The notes: a model not told the origin generated them from the sequence alone. Numbered from the stretch's first letter, positions 1 to 6,078 are shown. The stretch: 6,673 nt of DNA from Hyphomonadaceae bacterium (GCA_016791325.1 JAEUMU010000144.1:1-6673); one strand, 5' to 3'. A program made the numbers and translations.

Positions 1-492
1 GGCCTTGGCGGCTTGCTCCAGCGCGTCGACCAGCTTGGGGCACACCGGATGCGCCATCGAGACATGCGCGACGAGGCCCTTGCCGAAGAAGCTTTTCTCC
101 CGCGCGAAGGTGCGGTCGATGAACTGATCCACCAGCACGAAGGCGCCAGGCGGCAAGTGTTCTTTGAGCGAGCCGCAGGCGGAAACTGAAATAACATCCG
201 TGGCGCCGGCGCGCTTCAGTGCGTCGATATTGGCGCGATAATTGATGTCGGAGGGGGAAAGTTTGTGGCCGCGCCCATGCCGGGCCAGGAAGATAACATC
301 CACCCCGGCGAGCGTGCCGAAGCGCAGCGCATCGGAAGCTTCGCCCCAGGGCGTGGCGACCCGCTCCTCACGTGTGTTCTTGAGCCCCGGCATATCGTAG
401 AGGCCGCTGCCGCCAATGATGGCGAGCACTGTATTTTGGCTGCTCAAGAGACGCCCCGCTTTTATCTCGGCGCCAATCTCTCGCAACTCCAT
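1..492 (-). CDS. mtnP: S-methyl-5'-thioadenosine phosphorylase, N-terminal part (cut by window edge)
   Basis: This enzyme cleaves methylthioadenosine with phosphate to adenine and 5-methylthioribose-1-phosphate, a cytosolic step of methionine salvage and purine recovery. The 164 visible codons read through to base 1. Counted from the ATG at 492 they show the N-terminal phosphate-binding GGSGLYD (27-33), LARHGRGH (69-76), INYRANIDALK (83-93), SACGSL (104-109) and VDQFIDRT (121-128). These match the methylthioadenosine phosphorylase branch rather than generic purine nucleoside phosphorylases. Family members are about 280-300 residues, so roughly 40% is missing to the left. The start is uncertain. 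The ATG at 492 lies 18 bp after the DUF2793 stop but has no Shine-Dalgarno and adds about 20 residues before the usual VLAIIGGSG start. TTG at 447 has a GGGG upstream, and GTG at 429 is also in frame. It is probably last, or near last, in the asnB transcript. Family assignment is firm; the start is not. Confidence 0.92.
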   Translation of the reverse strand, partial: MELREIGAEIKAGRLLSSQNTVLAIIGGSGLYDMPGLKNTREERVATPWGEASDALRFGTLAGVDVIFLARHGRGHKLSPSDINYRANIDALKRAGATDVISVSACGSLKEHLPPGAFVLVDQFIDRTFAREKSFFGKGLVAHVSMAHPVCPKLVDALEQAAKA

Positions 493-510
493 GCAGGGCG
501 CAATGCGCGA

Positions 511-1273
511 CTAGATTTGCTCGCCCTGAAAATGGGTGTAGGTGGCGACGCCGAAGGCAGTCGCTGTCGAGGCGGTGGTCACATAGGCGTAGGCCTCGAA
601 ATAATCTGTGCCGTTCGCATCTGCGAGGCAGGTTATGTCGATGCTGCCGCTGGCGGCGGGCGCGATGCCGGTGCGACCGCGATAGGCCGCGCCATTCTTG
701 CGGATATGCACCTCGAACACGCCGCCCGCGCTGAGCCCGGCCGAGCAGTAAAGCGTGGCAGACAGGCGCACCCGGCCCGGCGGCGGCGTCCAGCGGGCTG
801 GCCGCGTCATAATGCGCGCCGATATCGAAATCCTCTGTGCCGAAGGTGAGTTTGGTGAAGGTGGCGTTGGCGAGACCGGTTTGGTTGGCGCCATTCTTGT
901 GGGCGGAGAATGCAGCGCGCGGCGCAAGACCGGTGTTCACCCAGGCCGACCCGTTCCAGACCTTGAGCACGCCCGCATCTTTGACATAGGCGATGAAGCC
1001 TGCGCGCGGGCTGATCTCATCCCACACGCCGTCGCGATAATGGGCTAGCGCGCCATTGGCCATAACACTCCAATGCGCCCCGGTTTTGCCGCTCGGCACA
1101 ATATAGACCTGCCCATCACTGGGAGAGGCGGGCTCAGCGCTGACGCTGGCGCTCACGACGGCGAGCTGCACCAGCGCATCGAGCTTGAGCAATCCTTCGT
1201 TGATTGTGACGTGCTTTTGCGCTTGCGCCTGGACCATAAAGGGAAGCTGGAGGTTTGTGGTGCTATCGCTCAT
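511..1273 (-). pseudogene. DUF2793 protein with C1q-like C-terminal domain, frameshifted
   Basis: From the ATG at 1273 the frame gives a typical DUF2793 N-terminus: QAQAQKHVTINEGLLKLDALV at about 15-35, DGQVYIVPSGKTGAH at 53-67, and an aromatic SPRAGFIAYV...VWNGSAWV block at 88-112. It then enters a C1q/TNF-like beta-sandwich start (ANATFTKLTFGTEDFDIGAHYDAAS, about 135-159). After Ser159 the reading becomes Arg-rich nonsense and runs over mtnP to 368. The sandwich resumes in the frame ending at TAG 511 (SRWTPPPGRVRLSATLY, then HIRKNGAAYRG, FEAYAYVTT, THFQGEQI). Dropping one G from the GGG at 795-797 restores a 253-residue protein with family-like sequence on both sides of the junction, so this is a single-base insertion or a sequencing error. 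Function is unknown; relatives occur in tail or surface proteins of alphaproteobacterial prophages and gene-transfer-agent-like elements (from memory). No signal peptide is evident and the ribosome site is weak (GGCGGGC next to the ATG). Confidence 0.85.
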
Positions 1274-1317
1274 GCCCGCCAGCTTAAGCGCGCCGGCGTT
1301 GGGTCGGATTGGCGGGC
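1274..1317. repeat. 8-bp inverted repeat filling the gap before the DUF2793 gene
   Basis: GCCCGCCA (1274-1281) and TGGCGGGC (1310-1317) are exact reverse complements separated by 28 bases. They span all but one base of the 45-bp gap between the glycosyltransferase stop and the DUF2793 ATG. In the transcript the downstream arm abuts the ATG and includes the only purine-rich stretch that could act as a ribosome site, so pairing would occlude initiation. There is no U-run after it, so it does not look like an intrinsic terminator. The pairing is visible; a regulatory role is inference, and in such GC-rich DNA chance remains possible. Confidence 0.45.
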
Positions 1318-1318
1318 C

Positions 1319-2458
1319 TCAATCCAACGCTTCCAGCAACATGCGTACGCGCGCACGCCAATCGGCGGAAGCGGCGAAGTCGCGAAAGGTCTCGCGCGCG
1401 GGCGGTTGCGCTACGGCAGCATCGATCGCGGCGGCGAACTGCGCCGCCGGCGCCAGCGTCACGCCTGGCGCGCCAATACGCGCCAACTCCGGCCAGGGCG
1501 TGCTGACCACGGGCAGGCCGGCGGCGAGATATTCGTAGAGTTTCAGCGGCTGCACGCCCGCGGCGTAAGCGGCTTGGCCCGAACTATCGAATGGAATGAG
1601 GCCGACATCGGCGTGTTCGAGGTAGGCGGGGAGGTCACGCCAGGACCGCTCGCCCAGGAGATGCACATTCGAGGCCGCGCCGAGCGCGTTGAGCGGCGCG
1701 GACGGCCCAATGATGACAAAGCTCACATCCGGCCGTTCGGCCGCGACGCGCGCGAGCAGAGACGGGTCGAACAGGCCCTTGGTTTGTCCCACATAGAGCG
1801 CGCGCGGGCGGGGGATGGCGGCGTAGTCTGCGGGGGGCGCGGACGTCGCCGCAAAGTGCGCTGCGTCCACGCCATTGGGCAGCACCAGCACGCGGCGCGC
1901 GCCCAGGGCGCGGGCGTCCGCTTCAAGATCGTGCGCCGAGCAGATGGTGAGCGCGGCTTCGCGCGCGGCCTCGTGCGCAAGGCGGTTGAGCGCGGGCGTC
2001 ATGCCCGGCATGTGAGCGAAGCGGTCGAAAATGCGCAACACGAGGCGGCGCGGTTGGGCGAGCCGCGCTGCGGCGAGCTGAAGCGGGCCATCGAGGATGG
2101 CGAGATCGGGCTGGACAAAGCCGAGCTTTCGCAGCGTTTGCACGAAGGAGGGAAGCGTCGCGTGCGGCCAGCGAGCAAGGTTGGCGTCGTCATCGGCGCC
2201 CCATCGGGCGCTAAGCGGCGTGAGCGTGAACGGCGCCAACACCCGCACCTCGCCACCTTCGGGCGGAACAAAAACCTCGCTCCAGCGCCGGCGAAGCGCA
2301 GGCGAAAGCACGCCAGCCAGATGGGGCGGCGAAAGCGGCGCGGCCACGTAGAGCGGCTCAAAACCCTCGCGCGCCAGCGCGCGCGCCAGATGATGCGCGC
2401 CAAGCTGGAACGGGCCGCCCCAGGGATGCACGCCGAAAACGATGGCGTGCTTGGTCAC
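1319..2458 (-). CDS. GT4-type glycosyltransferase (TuaH-like), 379 aa
   Basis: This is a GT-B fold glycosyltransferase, presumably moving a sugar from a nucleotide-sugar donor to a cell-surface glycan intermediate at the cytoplasmic face of the membrane. The N-terminal Rossmann half starts with AIVFGVHPWGG and a helix AHHLARALAREG (about 5-32). The C-terminal donor half has SAHDLEADARALG (174-186), the PNGVD signature (194-198), LYVGQTKGLFD (221-231), SFVIIGPS (246-253), and the donor-site block QPLKLYEYLAAGLPVV (303-318), with Glu309 where the second Glu of the EX7E motif lies. Length suits the family. The PLKLYEYLAAG wording resembles teichuronic-acid TuaH-like enzymes; donor and acceptor cannot be read from sequence. 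GTG 2458 is chosen because it overlaps the asnB stop as GTGA and has GAGG ten bases upstream. An in-frame ATG at 2494 would add an Arg-rich leader (MARSSHRRGPRS) and 36 more bases of overlap. It is likely translationally coupled to asnB. Confidence 0.88.
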   Translation of the reverse strand: MTKHAIVFGVHPWGGPFQLGAHHLARALAREGFEPLYVAAPLSPPHLAGVLSPALRRRWSEVFVPPEGGEVRVLAPFTLTPLSARWGADDDANLARWPHATLPSFVQTLRKLGFVQPDLAILDGPLQLAAARLAQPRRLVLRIFDRFAHMPGMTPALNRLAHEAAREAALTICSAHDLEADARALGARRVLVLPNGVDAAHFAATSAPPADYAAIPRPRALYVGQTKGLFDPSLLARVAAERPDVSFVIIGPSAPLNALGAASNVHLLGERSWRDLPAYLEHADVGLIPFDSSGQAAYAAGVQPLKLYEYLAAGLPVVSTPWPELARIGAPGVTLAPAAQFAAAIDAAVAQPPARETFRDFAASADWRARVRMLLEALD

Positions 2459-4437
2459 GCTGCGCGGGCCTCGGCGATGTGAAGATCGTGCCAAGCCGCG
2501 AGATTGAACAGCGTCCAGATATAAACGGCGTAATCGCGATCAGTGGCGCGATGGGCGTCGATCAGCGCCAGCGCTGCGGAGCGATCAAGCGGTAGGGCGT
2601 CAAAAACCTGGCTTTGGGCGATGCGCTGGCGAATGTGCGCACCGAGCGGGCCGCGCAGCCAATGCGTCATCGGCGCGCCGAAGCCTTTCTTGGGCCGGTC
2701 GAGCACATCGTCGGGCACGGCGCCGCGCAGCGCCTGCTTGAGCAGATGCTTCAGCTTGCGGCCAGGGATTTTGCTCTCCTGGCCGAATTGCGTCGTGAGC
2801 TTCACCATTTCGATGTCGAGAAACGGTACGCGTGCTTCCAGCGAAGCGGCCATGCACATCTTGTCGACGCGCATCAGCAGCAATTCCGGCAGGCGCTGCG
2901 CCATCTCCAACCAGATCATGCGTTGGAGCAGTTCTGCCTCGCTGTGGCGCTCGTCGAGCGGCGCGAGCAGTGCGTCCACCACCTCGGCGGAATGGCGCGC
3001 ATGCCCCAACTGACCGAGGCCGCAGGCGGCAAGGCGCGGATCATGTGGGGCGCCCGGCGCAGGTCCGCGCCATATGGCCGGTTTCATGCCATCGCTGAAC
3101 ACGATGGCGCCGCCCCAGAATGCCTCCTGCCCCAAGGCGGCGCGGCGCAGGAAATCGGCGCGGAAGGCCCGGTGAAGGTTGCGCCCGGCCACGGCGCTCG
3201 CCAGCTGCGCGACGGGCGCGCCCACGCCCAGCGCGTTGAGCGCAGAGAACCATTTATGCGGCCCCGTGGCGACATCGAGATAGCGCAGATAATGCGTGTA
3301 GCCGCAGAATTGCTCGTCGGCGCCTTCGCCGCACAGCACGGTTTTGAGTCCGGCTTCGTGGGCGGCATGCGCCACCGCGCGCAGCGGCAGGCAGACCCAA
3401 TCGGCGAGCGGCTCATCCTGTTCGCGCACCAATTGCTCGATGCGCGTGATCACCTCGGCGGCGCCGATACGGACCTCGGTATGCTTGGCGCCGTAGCGAT
3501 GGGCGATTTGCGCGGCGATGGCGGTTTCGTCCAGCTCGGTTTCGTGATCGAAGCCGACGGAGAAAGTATCCGGCGGCGCGCCGTTCACCTCGCTGGCGAT
3601 CGCCAGCAACGCGGTGGAATCAACACCTCCAGAAAGAAACAGCCCAACCGGCACATCCGCGAGCAATTGGCGCCGCACAGAGGCGCGCAGCACTTCGCGC
3701 ACGCGCGCTTCGCGTTCCTTCTCGGGCAGAGTATCCAGCGCGTTGCTCGGCCAGGGCGCGAAATAGCGGCGCGCCTGTGCGGCGCCATCGGCATCGACAC
3801 GCATCAGCCAGCCTGCCGGCAGTTTGTAAACGCCCTCGAACATCGTCAGCGGCGCCGGCGCGGCCATGAAGGTGAGGTAGTGGTAGGCGGCCGCTGGTGA
3901 GAGCGTGGCGCGGAAGCCCGGCAAAGCCAGCAGCGCCTTGATCTCGGAGGCGAACGCCAAGCCGCCGCGCGCCCAGGCGAAATAGAGCGGCTTCACGCCC
4001 ACCTGGTCGCGCACGAAGTAGGTTTCACCACTGCGTAAATCGTGCAGCGCGAAGGCGAAGATGCCGTTCAGCCGCGCAAGCAGGCCATCCATGCCCCAAG
4101 CGAGATAGCCTTGCAGGATCACTTCGGTGTCGGAGTGGTCGGTCTTGAAGAGGCGGCCTTGCGCCTCAAGCTCGGCGCGCAATTCACGGTGATTGTAGAT
4201 CTCGCCATTATAGGTGAGGCACGCCGCGCCCTGTGCATCCTGCATCGGTTGTGCGGCGGTATCGGAAAGATCGATGATGGCCAGACGGCGGTGGCCGAAC
4301 ACGGCGCGCCCGTTAGGCGCGGCCCAGGCGCCATCGCCATCAGGCCCGCGATGGGCGATCGCCGCCAGCATCGCGGCAAGCGCCTGCTGGTCGATCGCGG
4401 CGCCGGCCGGCCCCGCCCATCCAGCAATGCCGCACAT
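2455..4437 (-). CDS. asnB: Asparagine synthetase, glutamine-hydrolysing (AsnB family), 660 aa
   Basis: A two-domain cytosolic enzyme: an N-terminal class II glutaminase releases ammonia from glutamine, and a C-terminal ATP-pyrophosphatase domain activates a carboxylate (aspartate in the canonical enzyme) as an acyl-AMP and amidates it. It begins MCGIAGW, giving the N-terminal Cys2 nucleophile after Met removal. Glutaminase motifs follow: HRGPDGDG (29-36), GHRRLAIIDLS (48-58), YNGEIYNH (76-83), HSDTEVI (101-107), and FAFALHD...RDQVGVKPLY to about 152. The synthetase shows the PP-loop SGGVDS (269-274), VGFDHETELDE (294-304), CGEGADEQFCGY (369-380), RVDKMCMAASLEARVPFLD (523-541) and RPKKGFGAP (581-589). 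Length, about 650, is normal for this subgroup. Both sites look intact, so it should be active, although CGEGADEQFCGY differs from the usual SGEG/SGDG..DE.FGGY. It is first in a minus-strand transcript with a glycosyltransferase, so amidation of a glycan building block is an alternative to free asparagine synthesis. No strong Shine-Dalgarno precedes the ATG, but MCGI fixes the start. Confidence 0.95.
   Translation of the reverse strand: MCGIAGWAGPAGAAIDQQALAAMLAAIAHRGPDGDGAWAAPNGRAVFGHRRLAIIDLSDTAAQPMQDAQGAACLTYNGEIYNHRELRAELEAQGRLFKTDHSDTEVILQGYLAWGMDGLLARLNGIFAFALHDLRSGETYFVRDQVGVKPLYFAWARGGLAFASEIKALLALPGFRATLSPAAAYHYLTFMAAPAPLTMFEGVYKLPAGWLMRVDADGAAQARRYFAPWPSNALDTLPEKEREARVREVLRASVRRQLLADVPVGLFLSGGVDSTALLAIASEVNGAPPDTFSVGFDHETELDETAIAAQIAHRYGAKHTEVRIGAAEVITRIEQLVREQDEPLADWVCLPLRAVAHAAHEAGLKTVLCGEGADEQFCGYTHYLRYLDVATGPHKWFSALNALGVGAPVAQLASAVAGRNLHRAFRADFLRRAALGQEAFWGGAIVFSDGMKPAIWRGPAPGAPHDPRLAACGLGQLGHARHSAEVVDALLAPLDERHSEAELLQRMIWLEMAQRLPELLLMRVDKMCMAASLEARVPFLDIEMVKLTTQFGQESKIPGRKLKHLLKQALRGAVPDDVLDRPKKGFGAPMTHWLRGPLGAHIRQRIAQSQVFDALPLDRSAALALIDAHRATDRDYAVYIWTLFNLAAWHDLHIAEARAA
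2469..2472 (-). promoter_or_regulatory. Shine-Dalgarno that supports the GTG 2458 start
   Basis: On the minus strand a GAGG core lies inside the last codons of asnB, with a 10-base spacer to the GTG at 2458. Together with the GTGA stop/start overlap this favours GTG 2458 over the upstream ATG 2494. It implies that ribosomes finishing asnB can reinitiate on the glycosyltransferase. Confidence 0.5.
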
Positions 4438-4527
4438 GATTGGCTTCGCCCGCTGTTTCCTTGTGATAAAGGATGGGTATAGGAAGAGCCGCGTGCGTCA
4501 AGAGCGCCGCGCCGCCTGGCAGATCAC
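4438..4527. promoter_or_regulatory. Divergent intergenic region between asnB and the plus-strand glycosyltransferase
   Basis: These 90 bp are the only space between the two divergent start codons and are more AT-rich in the middle (TTTCCTTGTGATAAAGGATG and TATAGG near 4456-4483) than the surrounding coding DNA. Promoters for both directions probably lie here, although either could start inside the neighbouring gene. I see no clear operator palindrome, riboswitch-like fold or long leader. No convincing -35/-10 pair can be assigned for the plus-strand gene. Confidence 0.5.
4476..4501 (-). promoter_or_regulatory. Weak candidate asnB promoter
   Basis: On the minus strand TTGACG (4496-4501) is followed by TATACC (4476-4481), both close to sigma-70-like hexamers and about 40-60 bases upstream of the asnB ATG. 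The spacer is only 14 bases, shorter than the usual 16-18, so this is a tentative call. The true -10 element may be a less conserved sequence a few bases further on, as is common in alphaproteobacteria. Confidence 0.25.
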
Positions 4528-6078
4528 GTGCCCTCAACGCTTCGCCTCAATCTTTCTCGCCGTACGCTGGCGCCCCTCGCGGGCGAAGAGGTGTGGGAGG
4601 CCGCGGAGATTGCACGGCGGCTGCGTGGGCGCGGCGTGTTGGGCGAGATGTTGCGTTACGATGATGTGCGCCTGGCGCTCGACGATGTGGAGGAAACGCT
4701 GACGCCGCGGCCCCTGATCGCGGCGCGTTTGCTTTCGCGCGGACGCGCCGCAGCGGAAGACGCGCGCGGGCGTGTGCGGAGTATCGGGTGGGGCGATGCG
4801 TTGGGCGCGGCGGCGGGCGCGGCGGCGGGCGCGCTCGCGTGGCCGGGGCTCGAACGCGCGATCCGGCAGGATTTGGCGCGCCTGGGCGCGCCAGGCGCGG
4901 TGGCTTCGCCACGCGGCGAAGCCGCCTTGGTGGTGCGCACGGATTTGTGGTTCGGCTTGGAGGCAGGCGGGGCCAGTGCTCATACCGCCGGCGTGCTCAA
5001 TGCGCTGGCGGCGCAGGAGCCGGTTCAGCTGCTGACCAGCCACGATCTGCCGATGCTCACGCCGGAGATCGAACGCGCTGCACCGCGCCGCCGCTGGCGC
5101 GCGCTGCCGCGCAGCGAGCAGACTTTGCTGGCTTACAATCGCGATCTTATTCGCGCGGGGGCGGAGATGGCGCGCCCGGCCTTCGTGTATCAACGGCATG
5201 GGCTTTACGGCTATGCTGGCGCGGTGCTGGCGCAGCACTTCGGCGCGCCGCTGGTACTGGAATACAATGGCTCCGAGGTGTGGATCGGCGATCATTGGGG
5301 CCAGCCCGTGCCTGCACGCGAGATCGCGTTGGAGATCGAGCGGCGCATGCTGGGCGCGGCGCATCTTGTGACGGCGGTGTCGAAGCCGCTGGTGGAGCAG
5401 GCAATCGCGTTGGGCGCGCCGGCCGCGCGTGTCCTGCTTTCGCCGAACGCCGCCGATACCGAGCGCTACCGGCCCGATCTCGATGGTTCGGCGGTGCGGG
5501 CGCGCTACGGGCTGGGCGATGCGGTGGTGATTGGGTTTATCGGCACGTTCGGCGCCTGGCATGGGGCGAGCGTGCTGGCGGCGGCGTTCGCCGAAATGGC
5601 GGCCGGCTTGAACGTGCGGCTGCTGATGATCGGTGATGGATACGATCTGCCGGCTGCGCGCGCGGCGATTGAACGCGCCGGGCTCGCCGCCAAGGCCGTG
5701 TTTACGGGGCTGATCCCGCAAGCTGAAGGGCCGGCGCATCTGGCGGCCGCGGATGTGCTGGTTTCACCGACCTTAGCAAACCCAGACGGCACGGATTTCT
5801 TCGGCTCCCCCACCAAGCTTTACGAATACATGGCGATGGGGCGGGCGATTGTGGCGTCCGACCTCGCGCAACTGGGTGAGGTGTTGCGCCACGAGCATAC
5901 CGCGCTGCTGACGCCGCCGGGCGATCGCGCCGCGCTCGCGGCGGCGTTGACGCGCGTTGCGGAGGACGGCGATCTGCGCCGGGCGCTTGGCCGCGCGGCG
6001 CGTGCGGAAGCGGTGACGCAACACACCTGGGGCCAGCGCGCGGGCGAAATGCGCGCGGCGCTTGAAGCGCTTATTTGA
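4528..6078 (+). CDS. GT4-type glycosyltransferase with N-terminal extension, 516 aa
   Basis: The GT-B core starts at about residue 132 (EAALVVRTDLWFGLEAGG, then AHTAGVLNAL), a donor-independent first half typical of GT4 enzymes. Later motifs are LEYNGSEVWIGDHWG (244-258), VTAVSKPLVEQ (281-291), SPNAADTERYRPD (305-317), VIGFIGTFGAWHG (334-346), LMIGDG (366-371), AAADVLVSP (406-414), and the donor-site block FFGSPTKLYEYMAMGRAIV (424-442) with Glu433. It probably transfers a sugar during surface glycan assembly; the substrate is unknown. Residues 1-131 are an Arg/Ala-rich, mostly helical-looking extension I do not recognise (GEEVWEAAEIARRLRGRG at 19-36, LRYDDVRLALDDVEETLTPR at 42-61). It ends in an Ala/Gly stretch (92-104) and a Gly/Pro linker. 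GTG 4528 is the only standard start between the in-frame stop at 4480 and the first conserved region; its Shine-Dalgarno is poor. It is divergent from asnB and converges on the SPASM gene with an 8-bp overlap. Confidence 0.88.
   Translation: MPSTLRLNLSRRTLAPLAGEEVWEAAEIARRLRGRGVLGEMLRYDDVRLALDDVEETLTPRPLIAARLLSRGRAAAEDARGRVRSIGWGDALGAAAGAAAGALAWPGLERAIRQDLARLGAPGAVASPRGEAALVVRTDLWFGLEAGGASAHTAGVLNALAAQEPVQLLTSHDLPMLTPEIERAAPRRRWRALPRSEQTLLAYNRDLIRAGAEMARPAFVYQRHGLYGYAGAVLAQHFGAPLVLEYNGSEVWIGDHWGQPVPAREIALEIERRMLGAAHLVTAVSKPLVEQAIALGAPAARVLLSPNAADTERYRPDLDGSAVRARYGLGDAVVIGFIGTFGAWHGASVLAAAFAEMAAGLNVRLLMIGDGYDLPAARAAIERAGLAAKAVFTGLIPQAEGPAHLAAADVLVSPTLANPDGTDFFGSPTKLYEYMAMGRAIVASDLAQLGEVLRHEHTALLTPPGDRAALAAALTRVAEDGDLRRALGRAARAEAVTQHTWGQRAGEMRAALEALI
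4803..4832 (+). repeat. 12-bp tandem repeat, 2.5 copies, coding for Gly-Ala-Ala-Ala units
   Basis: GGGCGCGGCGGC occurs at 4803-4814 and 4815-4826, followed by the half copy GGGCGC (4827-4832). In the reading frame it encodes GAAAGAAAGA (residues 93-102) of the glycosyltransferase N-terminal extension. It is in frame by length (12 bp), so slippage would change the protein by four residues without breaking it. Confidence 0.7.
4874..4923. repeat. Two back-to-back 9-bp inverted repeats inside the glycosyltransferase linker
   Basis: The first is TGGCGCGCC (4874-4882), a 2-base gap, then GGCGCGCCA (4885-4893). The second is GGCTTCGCC (4902-4910), loop ACGC, then GGCGAAGCC (4915-4923). Both pairs are exact. 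They code for residues 116-132, the Gly/Pro/Ala linker between the N-terminal extension and the GT-B core, a place where small repeat elements or hairpins are tolerated. The second could form a stable hairpin in the mRNA. Whether it is a dispersed palindromic element or just GC-rich coding DNA cannot be told from one copy. Confidence 0.5.

Noticed and set aside
780..810. Programmed ribosomal frameshift in the DUF2793 gene
   Set aside because: There is no slippery heptamer or downstream pseudoknot that I can see, and I know of no programmed shift in this family; mutation or sequencing error is simpler.
368..1273. A 301-residue protein read in one frame from the DUF2793 start
   Set aside because: After residue 159 it is Arg/His-rich nonsense that overlaps mtnP; the family-like continuation is in the next frame and stops at 511.
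1073..2482. 469-codon plus-strand open frame opposite the glycosyltransferase and DUF2793 gene
   Set aside because: It is antisense to two genes with clear family motifs, its translation is Arg/Gly/His-rich and motif-free, and such frames are expected from the strong third-position GC bias.
2614..3900. 428-codon plus-strand open frame opposite asnB
   Set aside because: Antisense to well-conserved AsnB motifs; low-information Arg/Ala/Gln-rich translation with no recognisable domain.
2455..4437. Lasso-peptide cyclase (AsnB-like) in a RiPP cluster with the SPASM protein
   Set aside because: The glutaminase domain is complete with Cys2 and its NGE and SD motifs, unlike lasso cyclases. No precursor peptide, leader protease or RiPP recognition protein is visible.
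4340..4537. Minus-strand frame spanning the divergent intergenic region
   Set aside because: It overlaps the asnB N-terminus out of frame and has no family resemblance; it is a chance opening.
4473..4664. Short plus-strand frame starting with ATG 4473 next to AAAGG
   Set aside because: The purine run touches the ATG with no spacer, the frame overlaps the glycosyltransferase out of frame, and the peptide has no recognisable features.
4534..5739. 401-codon minus-strand open frame opposite the second glycosyltransferase
   Set aside because: Shadow of the GT4 gene; Arg/His/Gln-rich translation without motifs.
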